This document shows, piece by piece, positions 1 to 12,114 of a stretch of DNA of 64,000 nt. Where the stretch lies: the NCBI GenBank assembly GCA_002363385.1, contig DEVL01000002.1:62001-126000 (forward strand), given 5' to 3'. The stretch comes from Stenotrophomonas maltophilia. Its GTDB lineage: Bacteria > Pseudomonadota > Gammaproteobacteria > Xanthomonadales > Xanthomonadaceae. A program made the position numbers and the translations under genes. Under the pieces are notes generated by a model that was not told the origin of the DNA, ran no database searches, and worked only from the letters and a program-made list of their open reading frames with translations. The first letter of the stretch is position 1, and each line of letters starts with the position of its first letter.

Positions 1-863
1 GCGGCACCGAGCAGCACCAGCGCGAGCCCGCACAGGGCAGCCAGCAGCACCGGGTGCCGCTGGCGCAGCCTGCCCAGCCATCGCGGTCGGCCCTCCATGG
101 TGAGCAGTACCGCCTTGGCGAACACGCCACCGAGCAGGCCTGCGACCGTGCCGCACACCAGGATCGCCAGCCATGCCTGACCCAACGGGAGCGTGGCACT
201 GACTTTGCCGAAGTAGGTGTAGTTGCCGAGCAGGCCCAGCGACACCACGCCTCCGACGATGACCGCAGTGAGCAAGGTGCCTGAAAAACGGTGCTCGAAG
301 CGGCCGCTGAGCTCTTCAATGGCGAACACGATGCCAGCCAGCGGTGTATTGAACGCGGCGGCGATACCGGCTGCGCCACCGGCCAGCAGGAAATGCGACA
401 GCTCCTTCGGGTCACGGAAGCCGAACCAGCGCCCGAACATGTACATCAGGCTGGCACCGACGTGCACCGTGGGGCCTTCACGGCCCACCGATGCACCTCC
501 GAGCAGGGACAGTGTGGTCAGCGCCAGTTTGCCGGCCGATACCTTCAGCGAGAGGTTCTCGCGCCGGAACTCGGGCGTGGCAACGTCCAGTGCGGCGATC
601 ACCTGTGGAATCCCGCTGCCACGCGTCGGCTTGAGTGCGCCACTGGTCAGCCAGGCCAACAGGGCGAACACTGCCGGCGTCACCAGCAGCGCCCACCAGA
701 TCGAATGCGCGATGATCCACTGGAACACCCGGAAGGCCGCGTCGCTGGCCTTGGCGAACACGATCGCGACCAGAGCGACGGCTACCGCGCCGCCCCACAG
801 CGCGGCACGCCGCTTCCACGCGTCCCTGGACAGGAGCGGGCGTTGAGAGTCCGGTGAAGTCAT
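1..863 (-). CDS. ClC family chloride channel/transporter (3' end outside the window)
   Basis: Read from an ATG at 863, the minus strand encodes a membrane protein of at least 287 residues that runs off the left edge. The first hydrophobic helix follows a short basic N-terminus (WKRRAALWGG). The ClC selectivity-filter signatures GSGIPQ and GREGPTVHVGAS are present, followed by a conserved stretch with FNTPLAG and FAIEEL. The conserved glutamate of GREGP is retained; in the family this suits either a voltage-gated channel or a proton-coupled exchanger. The role is inner-membrane chloride transport. An overlapping GTG-started frame (to 870) is not coding. Confidence 0.9.
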   Translation of the reverse strand, partial: MTSPDSQRPLLSRDAWKRRAALWGGAVAVALVAIVFAKASDAAFRVFQWIIAHSIWWALLVTPAVFALLAWLTSGALKPTRGSGIPQVIAALDVATPEFRRENLSLKVSAGKLALTTLSLLGGASVGREGPTVHVGASLMYMFGRWFGFRDPKELSHFLLAGGAAGIAAAFNTPLAGIVFAIEELSGRFEHRFSGTLLTAVIVGGVVSLGLLGNYTYFGKVSATLPLGQAWLAILVCGTVAGLLGGVFAKAVLLTMEGRPRWLGRLRQRHPVLLAALCGLALVLLGA

Positions 864-933
864 GAACCACATTGTCTCACGGGGGTCTGGCAGGCTTTTT
901 CACTCAATCTGTCGGTTGGGTGATCGCCATCGA

Positions 934-2004
934 TTACCGTCGCCCGTTGAGGGTGGAGGTGCCGAAGATCAACTGCTGGGCCATGGGCCGCCCGATGAAG
1001 CGTGCAGGGAAGATCGGTGCCGGGGCACTGGCCTCATCCAGCCGTCTCAGTTGCGCATCGCTCAGCACCACGGTGAGCGCGCCCAGGTTGTCTTCTGCCT
1101 GCGCCACGGTGCGTGCGCCGATGATCGGTGAGACCACGGCCGGGTTGGCAAGCGTCCAGGCGATGGCCACCTGCGAGCGGGAGACACCCAGTTCGCCGGC
1201 CACCTCACCCACCACCTCGGCGATGGCCAGTGAGCGTTCGTTGAGATGACCGATCGATGCGATCACGCCTTTGCGGCTGCTCGCCACATCCGCGCCATTT
1301 TCGTCGGACAGATCGTTGCGCGTGTATTTGCCGGTCAGGATGCCGCCGCCCAGTGGCGACCACGGAAGTACCCCCAGCCCCAGGGCCTTTGCCATCGGCA
1401 GCAGCTCATGTTCCACGGTGCGTTCCACCAGACTGTATTCGATCTGCAGCGCCACCAACGGGGCCCAGCCACGCAGGTCGGCCAGGGTCTGCAGTTCGGC
1501 CACGCGCCAGGCAGGGGTGTTGCAGATACCCAGGTACAGCACTTTGCCACCGCGCACCAGATCGTCGAGTGCGCGCATGACTTCGTCCGGCTGGGTGGTG
1601 AAGTCCCACGCATGCAGGTACATCAGGTCGATCCGATCGGTATCCAACTGGCGCAGGCTGGTCTCCACCGAGCGCACCAGGTTGTAGCGATGGTTGCCGC
1701 CGGCGTTGATATTGGTGGGATCACGGGCCATCGTGAATTTGGTGGCCAGCACCAGCCGGTCGCGCTGGGCCTTGGCGAAACGGCCGAGGATCTGCTCGGC
1801 GGCTCCGTTGGTGTAGTTGACCGCGGTGTCGATGAAGTTGCCGCCCCGGTCGAGGTAGGCATCAAAGATCCGCCGGGCCTCGGCGTCGTCTGCACCCCAG
1901 CCCCAGTCGGCGCCGAAGGTCATCGTGCCCAGTGAGAGCGGCGAGACGCGCAGGCCGGAGCGGCCCAGCAGGCGATAGTGATCGAGCGAGGTGGGTGAGG
2001 TCAT
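934..2004 (-). CDS. Aldo/keto reductase
   Basis: A 356-residue TIM-barrel oxidoreductase that should reduce aldehydes or ketones with NADPH in the cytoplasm. The catalytic tetrad positions are visible: Asp in NFIDTAVNY with the Tyr just after it, Lys in LATKF, and His in LMYLHAWD. The C-terminal NADP-binding segment (SPIIGART) is also present. ATG 2004 is preferred over ATG 2019 because GGAG lies about 9 bases before it, while 2019 has no Shine-Dalgarno. It is divergent from the AraC-type regulator at 2163, a common arrangement for this pair, so the regulator probably controls it. The substrate cannot be told from sequence. Confidence 0.9.
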   Translation of the reverse strand: MTSPTSLDHYRLLGRSGLRVSPLSLGTMTFGADWGWGADDAEARRIFDAYLDRGGNFIDTAVNYTNGAAEQILGRFAKAQRDRLVLATKFTMARDPTNINAGGNHRYNLVRSVETSLRQLDTDRIDLMYLHAWDFTTQPDEVMRALDDLVRGGKVLYLGICNTPAWRVAELQTLADLRGWAPLVALQIEYSLVERTVEHELLPMAKALGLGVLPWSPLGGGILTGKYTRNDLSDENGADVASSRKGVIASIGHLNERSLAIAEVVGEVAGELGVSRSQVAIAWTLANPAVVSPIIGARTVAQAEDNLGALTVVLSDAQLRRLDEASAPAPIFPARFIGRPMAQQLIFGTSTLNGRR

Positions 2005-2162
2005 GCGGGCGTTCTCCATGGCGGGACAGGGCGGTGCCTGCGTGGCCGCATTGTTCCGTCAGCCCATGCCGGGCCGGTAGCAACGTCCTCCGGAATGCTT
2101 GCACGATCGTCCGGATGCGACGGATGATGGGGTCGCCCAGCGCATGATCGGAGATCCTTGGC

Positions 2163-3065
2163 ATGACCTCATTGGCGCAGTTCCGTGACGCCATCGCCCG
2201 GCACGCGCCGGGGGATGGCACCTTCGCCTCCGTGCTGCCCGGGGTGAGATTGATCCGCTGCGCGACGCCGACGATGCCGATGCCGGTCATTTACGAGCCG
2301 ACCGTCTGCTTCGTGGCACAGGGGCGCAAGCGCGCGACGCTGGGCGCCAGCGTGCTTCACTACGATCCCACCAGTTACCTGATGGCCTCGGTGGGGCTGC
2401 CGGTGATGGGCGCCGTGATCGAAGCGACGCCGGCGCACCCTTATCTGAGCCTTCAACTCGATCTGGATCCGGCACTGGTGAGTGAGCTTGCGCTGCAACA
2501 CCCTCGACCGGCCGGCGAGCGCGCGGTCGCCGCGGGTCTGACCCTCACTGCAATGACACCTGGGCTGCTGGACGCGTGCACCCGGTTGGTTGCCTTGCTG
2601 GATGCACCGGACGACGCACGGGCCCTGGGCGACCTGGTCGTCCGGGAAATCCTGTACCGGCTGCTGACGGGCCCAAATGGTGGCGTGCTGCAGGCGATGA
2701 CGCGGGCCGACAGCCGGCAGGGGCAGATTGCCCGCGCGATTGTGTGGATCCGGGCGAACTTCACGGGCGCTTGCCGGGTAGAAGAGCTGGCACGTGTGGC
2801 CGGCATGAGTCGATCCACCTTCCACCAGCATTTTCGGGCCGTCACGGCAATGAGTCCGCTGGATTTCAGGACGCAACTACGCATGCAGGAGGCCCGGCGC
2901 TTGATGGTGGGCGACGGGATGGAGGCGGCCAATGCCGGATATGCGGTGGGCTATGACAGTCCCTCGCAGTTCAGTCGGGACTATTCGCGACTGTTCGGTC
3001 TGCCGCCGGCGAAGGATGCCGGCCGCCTGCGGCTGGAAAGCAGGGCATCGCGGGTACGCAACTGA
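2163..3065 (+). CDS. AraC family transcriptional regulator (AraC_N type)
   Basis: A 300-residue cytoplasmic regulator. Residues about 15-180 form the cupin-like N-terminal effector domain, with the typical opening VIYEPTVCFVAQGRK. Residues about 195-290 are the double helix-turn-helix, with the first helix in RVEELARVAGMSRSTFHQHF and the second in YAVGYDSPSQFSRDYSRLFG. ATG 2163 has GGAGA about 9 bases upstream. Members of this subfamily (for example YqhC) often activate neighbouring aldehyde-detoxifying reductases, so the divergent aldo/keto reductase is the likely target. The 158-bp spacer contains GGATG-type repeats but no operator I can define. Confidence 0.9.
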   Translation: MTSLAQFRDAIARHAPGDGTFASVLPGVRLIRCATPTMPMPVIYEPTVCFVAQGRKRATLGASVLHYDPTSYLMASVGLPVMGAVIEATPAHPYLSLQLDLDPALVSELALQHPRPAGERAVAAGLTLTAMTPGLLDACTRLVALLDAPDDARALGDLVVREILYRLLTGPNGGVLQAMTRADSRQGQIARAIVWIRANFTGACRVEELARVAGMSRSTFHQHFRAVTAMSPLDFRTQLRMQEARRLMVGDGMEAANAGYAVGYDSPSQFSRDYSRLFGLPPAKDAGRLRLESRASRVRN

Positions 3066-3108
3066 ACAAGCTGCTTTTCGGCGGCTCGTCCATTTTCTTT
3101 CTGCAGGC

Positions 3109-3345
3109 TCAGGGCGCGGGCATGTCCCGATAGAGCGCTTGGCTGCTCAGTACCTTCAATCCATCCGGACCGCTGTGGAGCAGCCGCTGCTCGCCGATGG
3201 CCTGCTGCCACTGCAGCTTGAACCCTTCCGCGCCGGGCAGCCGGGCGGCCAGGGCGATCAGATGCTCACGTGCCTGCGGACCGTCGCTGTCGAACTGTCC
3301 CCAGCGTTGGTCGTGGCAATGAACGATGAGACGATAGTTGCTCAT
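3109..3345 (-). CDS. Small protein of unknown function
   Basis: A 78-residue soluble protein with no motif I recognise. It begins MSNYRLIVHCHDQRWGQFDS and has a mixed alpha/beta, mildly charged composition with no signal peptide or membrane segment. Its ATG overlaps the TGA of the amidotransferase by four bases (ATGA), and that gene overlaps yggS in the same way, so the three should be translationally coupled. The chain of overlaps is the best evidence that it is a real gene. A role linked to the amidotransferase is only inference. Confidence 0.6.
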   Translation of the reverse strand: MSNYRLIVHCHDQRWGQFDSDGPQAREHLIALAARLPGAEGFKLQWQQAIGEQRLLHSGPDGLKVLSSQALYRDMPAP

Positions 3346-4079
3346 GCGTGGGCCTTGTGTGTGTCAGCGGTACGGACAGGCAACCCATCCAGCCAACTGC
3401 CGAACAGATCACGCGCGGCAGCCGCCAGCGGCGCGGCGTAGCGCTGGGCCTGTTCGCGCAGGGTGCGTGGGTCGATGCCTGCATGATCCAGTTCGTCGGC
3501 GTGGCCGATCAGCCAGGTTTCCAGGTGGGTGGCGTCCACTTCGGGGTGGCATTGCAGCGCGAGCGTATGGCGGCCGACAGCAAAGGCCTGCTGGGCGCAG
3601 GCGGCCGTCGCCGCCAATCGCGTTGCCCCGGCCGGCAGGCTGAAGCCCTCGCCATGCCAATGCAGGACAGGGATTCCAACCAGCGCGCGCAACGGTGACG
3701 CCAGTCCGGCATCGGTCAGCGACAGCGGTGCGAAGCCGATCTCCTTGCCGCCCATCGGGGTCACCGTGGCACCCAGCGCGCGGGCGATCAGTTGTGCGCC
3801 CAAGCAGATGCCCACGGTCGGGCGATGCGCCGACAGGCGATCCTGCAGCATCGCCTGCAAGCGAACCAGGTGCGGGTATTTGTCGTGGTCATTGGCGCTG
3901 ATGGGGCCACCCAGCACGATCAGCAGGTCGGCATGTTCGGCAGCCTCCAGTGGATCGATGCCCGCCTGGAGGCGCTGCAGCGCCCAGCCGCGCTCGGCAA
4001 GCAAGGGTGCCAGGGTCCCGCTGTCTTCGAAGGCGACGTGATGGATGGCCACGGCGTGGCGACGTGCAGCAGGCATCAT
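3342..4079 (-). CDS. Class I glutamine amidotransferase-like protein
   Basis: A 245-residue protein of the GATase1 fold. The nucleophile elbow is VGICLGAQLIARALG with the catalytic Cys. The His-Glu pair is in LQCHPEVDATHLE, and the oxyanion-side motif is LIVLGGPISAN. No synthetase domain is fused, so it resembles stand-alone members such as the GMP synthase-like amidotransferases (YfeJ type). It may hydrolyse gamma-glutamyl amides, with the real substrate unknown. ATG 4079 is chosen because it forms a four-base ATGA overlap with the yggS stop; an ATG follows immediately at 4076. It is the middle gene of the yggS operon. Confidence 0.85.
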   Translation of the reverse strand: MMPAARRHAVAIHHVAFEDSGTLAPLLAERGWALQRLQAGIDPLEAAEHADLLIVLGGPISANDHDKYPHLVRLQAMLQDRLSAHRPTVGICLGAQLIARALGATVTPMGGKEIGFAPLSLTDAGLASPLRALVGIPVLHWHGEGFSLPAGATRLAATAACAQQAFAVGRHTLALQCHPEVDATHLETWLIGHADELDHAGIDPRTLREQAQRYAAPLAAAARDLFGSWLDGLPVRTADTHKAHA

Positions 4080-4858
4080 GGCGCGCCCTCCGTCGCAGGC
4101 GCTGGCCAATAGAAACTGTCCGGCGTCGAGCGCGCGCCGAAGATGGCCTGGCCCACGCGCACGACGGTTGCGCCCTCTTCGATGGCGATTTCGAAGTCGC
4201 CGGACATGCCCATCGAAAGTTCGTCAAGGCAGATGGGCGGCGGCAGCGTGGGGCGCAGCCGTTCGCGCAGCTCGCGCAGACGCGCAAAGCAGGGGCGTAC
4301 CTGTTCCGGGTCGGATGAGAACAGCGCCAGGGTCATCAAGCCGCGCACTCGCAGGTTGGAGAAGGCGGGCAGCTGCTGCACGAAGTCGGCGACCTCGATC
4401 GGGTCCAGGCCGTACTTGCTCTCTTCGCCGGACGTGTTGACCTGCACGAACACATCCAGCGTGCGCTGCTCCAGTTCAAGACGCTGATCCAGTGCCTGCG
4501 CCACGCGCAGGCTGTCCAGTGCCTGGAACTCGCTGGCAAAGCGCGCAACGTCGCGTGCCTTGTTGGTCTGCAGGTGGCCGATCACCGACCAGCGCAGGCC
4601 GGGCAGGTCGGCCATGGCCGCCGCTTTGCGCTGGGCTTCCTGCACTTTGTTCTCGCCCAGTTCGTGGCAACCGGCGTCCCAGGCCAGGCGCAGCCGGGCT
4701 TCATCGACGGTCTTGCTGACCGGCAACAGGCGCACGCTGGCCGGGTGGCGGCCAGCCAGTTGGCAGGCGCGGGCGATGCGCGCTCGCACCGCCTCCAGGT
4801 TGTGGCGTATCTCATCGACGGTGGTGGCCTGTGGCCAGGTGGGGGCAGCAATGGGCAT
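4076..4858 (-). CDS. yggS: YggS family pyridoxal phosphate homeostasis protein
   Basis: A 260-residue PLP-binding protein of the PLPBP/YggS family, a single-domain alanine-racemase-like TIM barrel. The PLP lysine is in LLPVSKTV. Other hallmarks are ELGENKVQEA, WSVIGHLQTNKAR, FVQVNTSGEESKYG and the phosphate-binding SMGMSGDFEIAI. Family members have no strong catalytic activity and buffer B6 vitamers. ATG 4858 gives the usual family length; in-frame starts further upstream would run into the divergent promoter. It opens a three-gene overlapping operon and lies 88 bp from a divergent PLP-dependent MocR regulator, which suggests local control by vitamin B6 status. Confidence 0.92.
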   Translation of the reverse strand: MPIAAPTWPQATTVDEIRHNLEAVRARIARACQLAGRHPASVRLLPVSKTVDEARLRLAWDAGCHELGENKVQEAQRKAAAMADLPGLRWSVIGHLQTNKARDVARFASEFQALDSLRVAQALDQRLELEQRTLDVFVQVNTSGEESKYGLDPIEVADFVQQLPAFSNLRVRGLMTLALFSSDPEQVRPCFARLRELRERLRPTLPPPICLDELSMGMSGDFEIAIEEGATVVRVGQAIFGARSTPDSFYWPAPATEGAP

Positions 4859-4904
4859 GAACAGCTCCGGAGGCGGGGGCGGCTGCACGGCGGCGTCGCA
4901 CGTG

Positions 4905-4946
4905 CAACACTGTCCCGTGACGATGGATATATTGGCATAGGACAAA
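4905..4946. promoter_or_regulatory. yggS / mocR divergent promoter with inverted TGTCC/GGACA sites
   Basis: The 88-bp spacer between the two divergent starts contains TGTCC at 4911-4915 and its reverse complement GGACA at 4940-4944. A TATATT hexamer at 4928-4933 could serve as the -10 element for the rightward gene. That would place transcription start very close to the ATG at 4947. Seen directly: the inverted pentamers and AT-rich core. Inferred: an operator for the MocR protein. Confidence 0.35.
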
Positions 4947-6239
4947 ATGGAAATCATCGGCCAGACCGCCAATGCGGTGTTCGAGAGCATCCGTCAGCAG
5001 GTGCTCAGTGGTGCACTGGCGCCCGGGCAACTGTTGCCTCCGGTGCGCGATCTCGCGCTCGCGCTGCGCATCAACCGCAACACGGTCGCCGCCGCGTACA
5101 AACGACTGGATGCCGCAGGACTGGCCCAGACCCAGGGCCGGCGCGGGACGGTAGTCAGCGCTCGGCCCAGCCAGGGCGCACAGGAAGGCACGCAGCCGGG
5201 CTCGACGCTGCACGATCTGGCCAGCGGCAATCCCGACCCGCGCTGCCTGCCGGATCTGCGCGCACTGCTGCCGGCGCGGCCGCCGCGTCTGTATGGCACA
5301 CCGACGATCGATCCGGTACTGGCCGCGCTCGCGCATCAACAGTTGGCCGGTGATTGTCCGCCCGGATATGCGCTGGAACTGGCGCATGGGGCGGTTGACG
5401 CGATCGAGCGGGTGCTGGCGTGCTGGCTGGTGGCTGGCGATCCTGTGGCGGTCGAGAATCCGTGCTTCCTCGGCAGCCTCAATACCTTGCGTGCCGCCGG
5501 TTACGACGCGCTGGCCGTGGCAATCGACGAAGAGGGCATGCAGATCGAGGTACTTGAGCAGGCCCTGGCGAGGGGCGCGCGGGCAGTGCTGCTGACCCCG
5601 CGGGCGCACAACCCGACCGGCGCCAGCCTCAGCCGGCGCCGTGCGCGCGCGCTGCGGCAGGTGCTGGAACGGTACCCACAGGTGCTGGTGCTGGTCGATG
5701 ACCATTTCGCATGGTTGTCCCGGCAGCCGTATCACGCCGTGATTCCGCCCACGACCCGCCGCTGGGCACTGGTGCGCTCGCTGTCCAAGTCACTGGGGCC
5801 GGACCTGCGCCTGGCGATGGTCGGCTGTGACGCCGAAACCGCGGCGCGACTACGCCTGCGGATGGCGCCGGGCACGGGCTGGGTGAGCCATCTATTGCAG
5901 GACGCAGCCGCTGCGGCGCTGGGTTCTGCGCGCGTGGCTGCGCGGGTGAAGCGGGCCGCCGACGATTACATGGCACGCCGGGAAGGACTGCGGCAGGCCC
6001 TGCAGGACGAAGGTATCGCGGTGCCGGCGCAGATGGACGGGCTGAATCTGTGGCTGTCGTTGAAGCAGGACAGCCAACCGCTGGTGATGGCCCTGGCCCA
6101 GCGTGGCTGGCAGGTGCGGGCCGGCGAGGTGTTCTCGGTGAATATGCCCGTGCACGGGCTGCGTATCACCACTGCAATGCTCACTGCCACGGAGGCGCGA
6201 CGCTTCGCCAAGGATCTGGGCGAGGCGATGGCCGGCTGA
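4947..6239 (+). CDS. MocR family PLP-dependent transcriptional regulator, PtsJ-like
   Basis: A 430-residue fusion of a GntR-type winged helix (about 1-70; LPPVRDLALALRINRNTVAA is the recognition region) to a fold-type I aminotransferase domain (about 95-430). The PLP Schiff-base lysine is in RSLSKSLGPDLRL. PLP-phosphate contacts are suggested by NPTGAS and VLVDDHFAW. The opening (GQTANAVFESIRQQVLSG) and LHDLASGNPDPRCLPDL resemble enterobacterial PtsJ, which controls pyridoxal kinase, so a vitamin B6 sensor is plausible. It is divergent from yggS, another PLP-homeostasis gene. AGGA four bases before ATG 4947 gives only a weak Shine-Dalgarno. Confidence 0.85.
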   Translation: MEIIGQTANAVFESIRQQVLSGALAPGQLLPPVRDLALALRINRNTVAAAYKRLDAAGLAQTQGRRGTVVSARPSQGAQEGTQPGSTLHDLASGNPDPRCLPDLRALLPARPPRLYGTPTIDPVLAALAHQQLAGDCPPGYALELAHGAVDAIERVLACWLVAGDPVAVENPCFLGSLNTLRAAGYDALAVAIDEEGMQIEVLEQALARGARAVLLTPRAHNPTGASLSRRRARALRQVLERYPQVLVLVDDHFAWLSRQPYHAVIPPTTRRWALVRSLSKSLGPDLRLAMVGCDAETAARLRLRMAPGTGWVSHLLQDAAAAALGSARVAARVKRAADDYMARREGLRQALQDEGIAVPAQMDGLNLWLSLKQDSQPLVMALAQRGWQVRAGEVFSVNMPVHGLRITTAMLTATEARRFAKDLGEAMAG

Positions 6240-6241
6240 GC

Positions 6242-6748
6242 TCAGGGTGCGGCGGCGGCGTTCGGGCTGACGTAGTGCGACTGCCCGTTGTCATTGACGA
6301 AGATCAGTTCCGGCTTGCCCTGCCAGGAGGTCAGCATCGCACCGGTGCTGTTCTGGTGCTTGATCACCAGGGTCGCGCCGCGGTCCGGATTGGCGGTCAC
6401 CTTGAACACCTCGGTGGTGCCGGTGGCATCGTCCAGGGTGAGGATCGCCTCATCGCCAAGTTCGGCGGTGCCGAAGCCGCCACGCTCGGCGCCATCCGTG
6501 CCCAGCAGGACCATGCCGGACAACGGCGAGGCACGCGGACCTTGGCGGGCGTCCTGGGTGAGCGGATCCGGGACCGGCGCGCCGAGGATCACCCGCGCCT
6601 GGCCGCTGGCATCGCGGATCACCAGGCCGCGTGCAGTGATGACGCGCTCATCGGACTGGCTCTGATGCAGTTGCAGCGCGGTCCAGCCGGAGATGGCCAG
6701 AGCGAGGCTGGAAATGACCAGCGTGGTGACAGTCAACGCGCGCGACAT
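6242..6748 (-). CDS. Membrane-anchored protein of unknown function
   Basis: A 168-residue protein with one N-terminal hydrophobic helix (TVTTLVISSLALAISGWTAL) and a short QLHQSQSDE linker. The soluble, probably periplasmic domain of about 130 residues is rich in beta-turn motifs (RDASGQARVILGAP, GTDGAERGGFGTAELG, VNDNGQS). The repeated D/N-G turns suggest a small beta-sandwich or beta-propeller-like fold. I do not recognise the family. It is convergent with the MocR gene, with only two bases between stops, and has its own leader of about 110 bp before dnaE2. Confidence 0.6.
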   Translation of the reverse strand: MSRALTVTTLVISSLALAISGWTALQLHQSQSDERVITARGLVIRDASGQARVILGAPVPDPLTQDARQGPRASPLSGMVLLGTDGAERGGFGTAELGDEAILTLDDATGTTEVFKVTANPDRGATLVIKHQNSTGAMLTSWQGKPELIFVNDNGQSHYVSPNAAAAP

Positions 6749-6859
6749 GCAGTTCTCCGGATCCTTGGAAGGCTGCGACGATACCGGATAGGCCGTTCAC
6801 GACACCAGTCGGAAAAGTCTGGAATTACATTCAGAGCGTGACGTCTGTCACGGGATGGC

Positions 6860-9960
<3,101 letters not shown>

Positions 9961-9964
<4 letters not shown>

Positions 9965-11376
9965 GCGAACCAGCCGTGCAGCATGAACGGCCCGCTGCGT
10001 GCATCGGCGGCGGTATAGGCCCAGCCGCGCTGGCCCTGCGCGGTTTCCACGACGTAGTAATCGCGGCGGATATCGCCTTCATCCCACCAGCCCGATTCGA
10101 TCCGTTCCGGCCCGGACAGGATGCGCAGGTGCGGATCCTGCAATGTCTGCGGCTGGGCCAGCAGCCAGCCCGGGCGCATAGGCAGTGCCGGGGGCGGAGC
10201 CTTGGGCGCACCCTGGGCATCACCGGTCGCGCGTTCGGGCCGATGGTCGGCGCGCAGCCCCAGCCCCTGCACGGCGTCATCGCCGAGCCGGGCGCGAAGA
10301 CGCTCGCGCAGCTGTTCCCAGGGCATCGCCTGCTGCGGGCGCGGGTCGAACAGATCGCGTGCGGCCGGCACGAACGGTGGCAGTTGCTCGGCCTGCAGGC
10401 GCAGGCCGCGGCTGCCGGCTGGCAACTGCAGATGATCCATACGGTTGCGGGCCAGCTCGAACAGGATCGCCGGTTCGCGCTCGGGCGCGAGCAGGCCGAT
10501 CGAGAGCCGCGTATCGGGATGGTGTTCGTGTTCGAACCACAGATCGAACTGCAGCACGCCGCCATCGCGTGACCACAGGAATGCGGCCAGATCGGCGGTC
10601 AGCCGGCGCAGCGGAAACAGCATGGCCTGGGTGGACTCGACCTCGTACTCGAACTCGATGCGCGCATCGAAGCGGTCCGGTGGCTGGAAATAGCGCAGCG
10701 GCGGCGTGCTGATCCCACGCAGCGCATCCAGATGCGCCAGGACCTGCGGTGGGAAGCGCCGGGCCAGGCTCTCGCGCGGCAGACCGAAGGCGGCGCCCAG
10801 CGTTCGCAGGCCCGAGCGCGCCAGCACCGTAACCGCCTCGACCGGCAACCCGCTGCGTTCGATCGGCACCTGTGCCAGCGCGGCATCCAACTGATGTGCA
10901 TCCACGCCGAGCCGGCCATGCACGCGGGCCAGCACGCTGGCGGCATGCGGATTGGGTGCGGCCACCAGCCGATGCCGGAAACCCAGTTCGGTCAGGCCAC
11001 GGGTGAGCCGCTGCTCGACCTTGGGCCAATCACCGAACAGCGCGCGGCTGGCCCGGATCTCCAACGCCAGCGCGTGCGGGAAATCCAGGCTGACCTGCGA
11101 GCTGATGCCGTACAGCCAACTGGCCAACAGCTGTTGGGTGGCCTGTTCGGCGCGCGGGTCGTACTCCACGGTGAGCATGTCGCGGGTGAGCACCTGCGCG
11201 GCCGAAAGCAGCATGCCGCGGCGCAGCCCCCGCTGCCGTGCCGCGGGACTGACGGCATGCAGCACGCGCCGCTGCGCCGGGCCGGTGACCAGCACCAGTG
11301 GCGCGGCCGGGTCCGGTTGCTGGCGCAGGGCAGCATCCAGCGCCAGGTGCGGCAGCAGCAGGCAGGCCCAGTCCAT
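9961..11376 (-). CDS. imuB: ImuB, Y-family polymerase-like mutasome hub
   Basis: A 471-residue protein with the Y-family polymerase fold. The N-terminus reads MDWACLLLPHLALDAAL where active enzymes carry the metal-binding DxD-type motif, so polymerase activity should be absent, as in known ImuB proteins. Family members act as a hub binding the beta clamp, ImuA and DnaE2. A possible clamp-binding peptide is QLPPF near residue 330. The C-terminal region (WWDEGDIRRDYYVVE) is typical of ImuB and thought to contact partners. It is spaced six bases after imuA and overlaps dnaE2. Confidence 0.93.
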
Positions 11377-11382
11377 GGCGGC

Positions 11383-12000
11383 TCAATGGGCCACGGCCAG
11401 CGGCAACGGCTGCGCCGGTGCCAGCCCGCCGCGGCACTTGAGCACCCGCACCTGGCCATCGTCGAGCTGCAGGCGCAGCGCGGCCGGGGAGGGATTGCGC
11501 GCGTGCCGGGCATCGCGGAAGGAAAAGCCCAGGCACTGGCCGGTTTCGGCCGCCACCTGCAGCCGGCGCAGCGCCCGGTCATCGGCCTGCTGTGGCCAGC
11601 ACAGCACTGCCGCGCAGGCGGCCGAGCGGAGGCATTGTTCGGCGGCCCACAACGCATCGCGCGGGCTGGCCTGGACCACCTGCACCTGGCCCAGTGCCAA
11701 CCCGGCGCGGGCCCAGGCCGGGGCATGCGGCAGGTGCGGCGGGGCGATCAGCACCACGGTCTGCTGTTGCTGGCTCAGCCGCGCCAGGGTCGGCCAGACC
11801 AGGGTCAGCTCACCGACCCCGGGCGAGGCCAGCAGCACCTCCGACAGCGCCGAGGGCGGCCAGCCGCCGCCGGGCAGGCGGGCATCCAGCGCGGGGTGCC
11901 CGGTCGGGTGGGGCGCCACCTCCGGGAAGGCTGCGCGCGGCTGCCCCCGCCAGACCCGGCGGGTTTCCAGCAGCCGGTCCAGGGCCAGCACGGCGCCCAT
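11383..12000 (-). CDS. imuA: ImuA, translesion synthesis-associated RecA-like protein
   Basis: ATG 12000 gives a 205-residue protein beginning MGAVLALDRLLETRRVWRGQ, the expected ImuA N-terminus. A strong GGGAGG lies seven bases upstream. The frame stays open as far as a TTG at 12114, but that would leave no room for a leader after the LexA box. The protein has a RecA/SulA-like core (GGWPPSALSEVLLASPGVGE, LTLVWPTLARLSQQQ) without a clear functional Walker A. In the family it binds RecA filaments and ImuB. First gene of the SOS mutagenesis operon. Confidence 0.92.
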   Translation of the reverse strand: MGAVLALDRLLETRRVWRGQPRAAFPEVAPHPTGHPALDARLPGGGWPPSALSEVLLASPGVGELTLVWPTLARLSQQQQTVVLIAPPHLPHAPAWARAGLALGQVQVVQASPRDALWAAEQCLRSAACAAVLCWPQQADDRALRRLQVAAETGQCLGFSFRDARHARNPSPAALRLQLDDGQVRVLKCRGGLAPAQPLPLAVAH

Positions 12001-12114
12001 CAGCGGGCCTCCCGGCAGGGCTGGAGCAGGCGGAAACGGGCAGGAAACAAGGGCATGGCGGCGAGTATCGGCAGCACGCGTGTCAAAGGCTGAGACCGAC
12101 AATCCTACCCGCAA

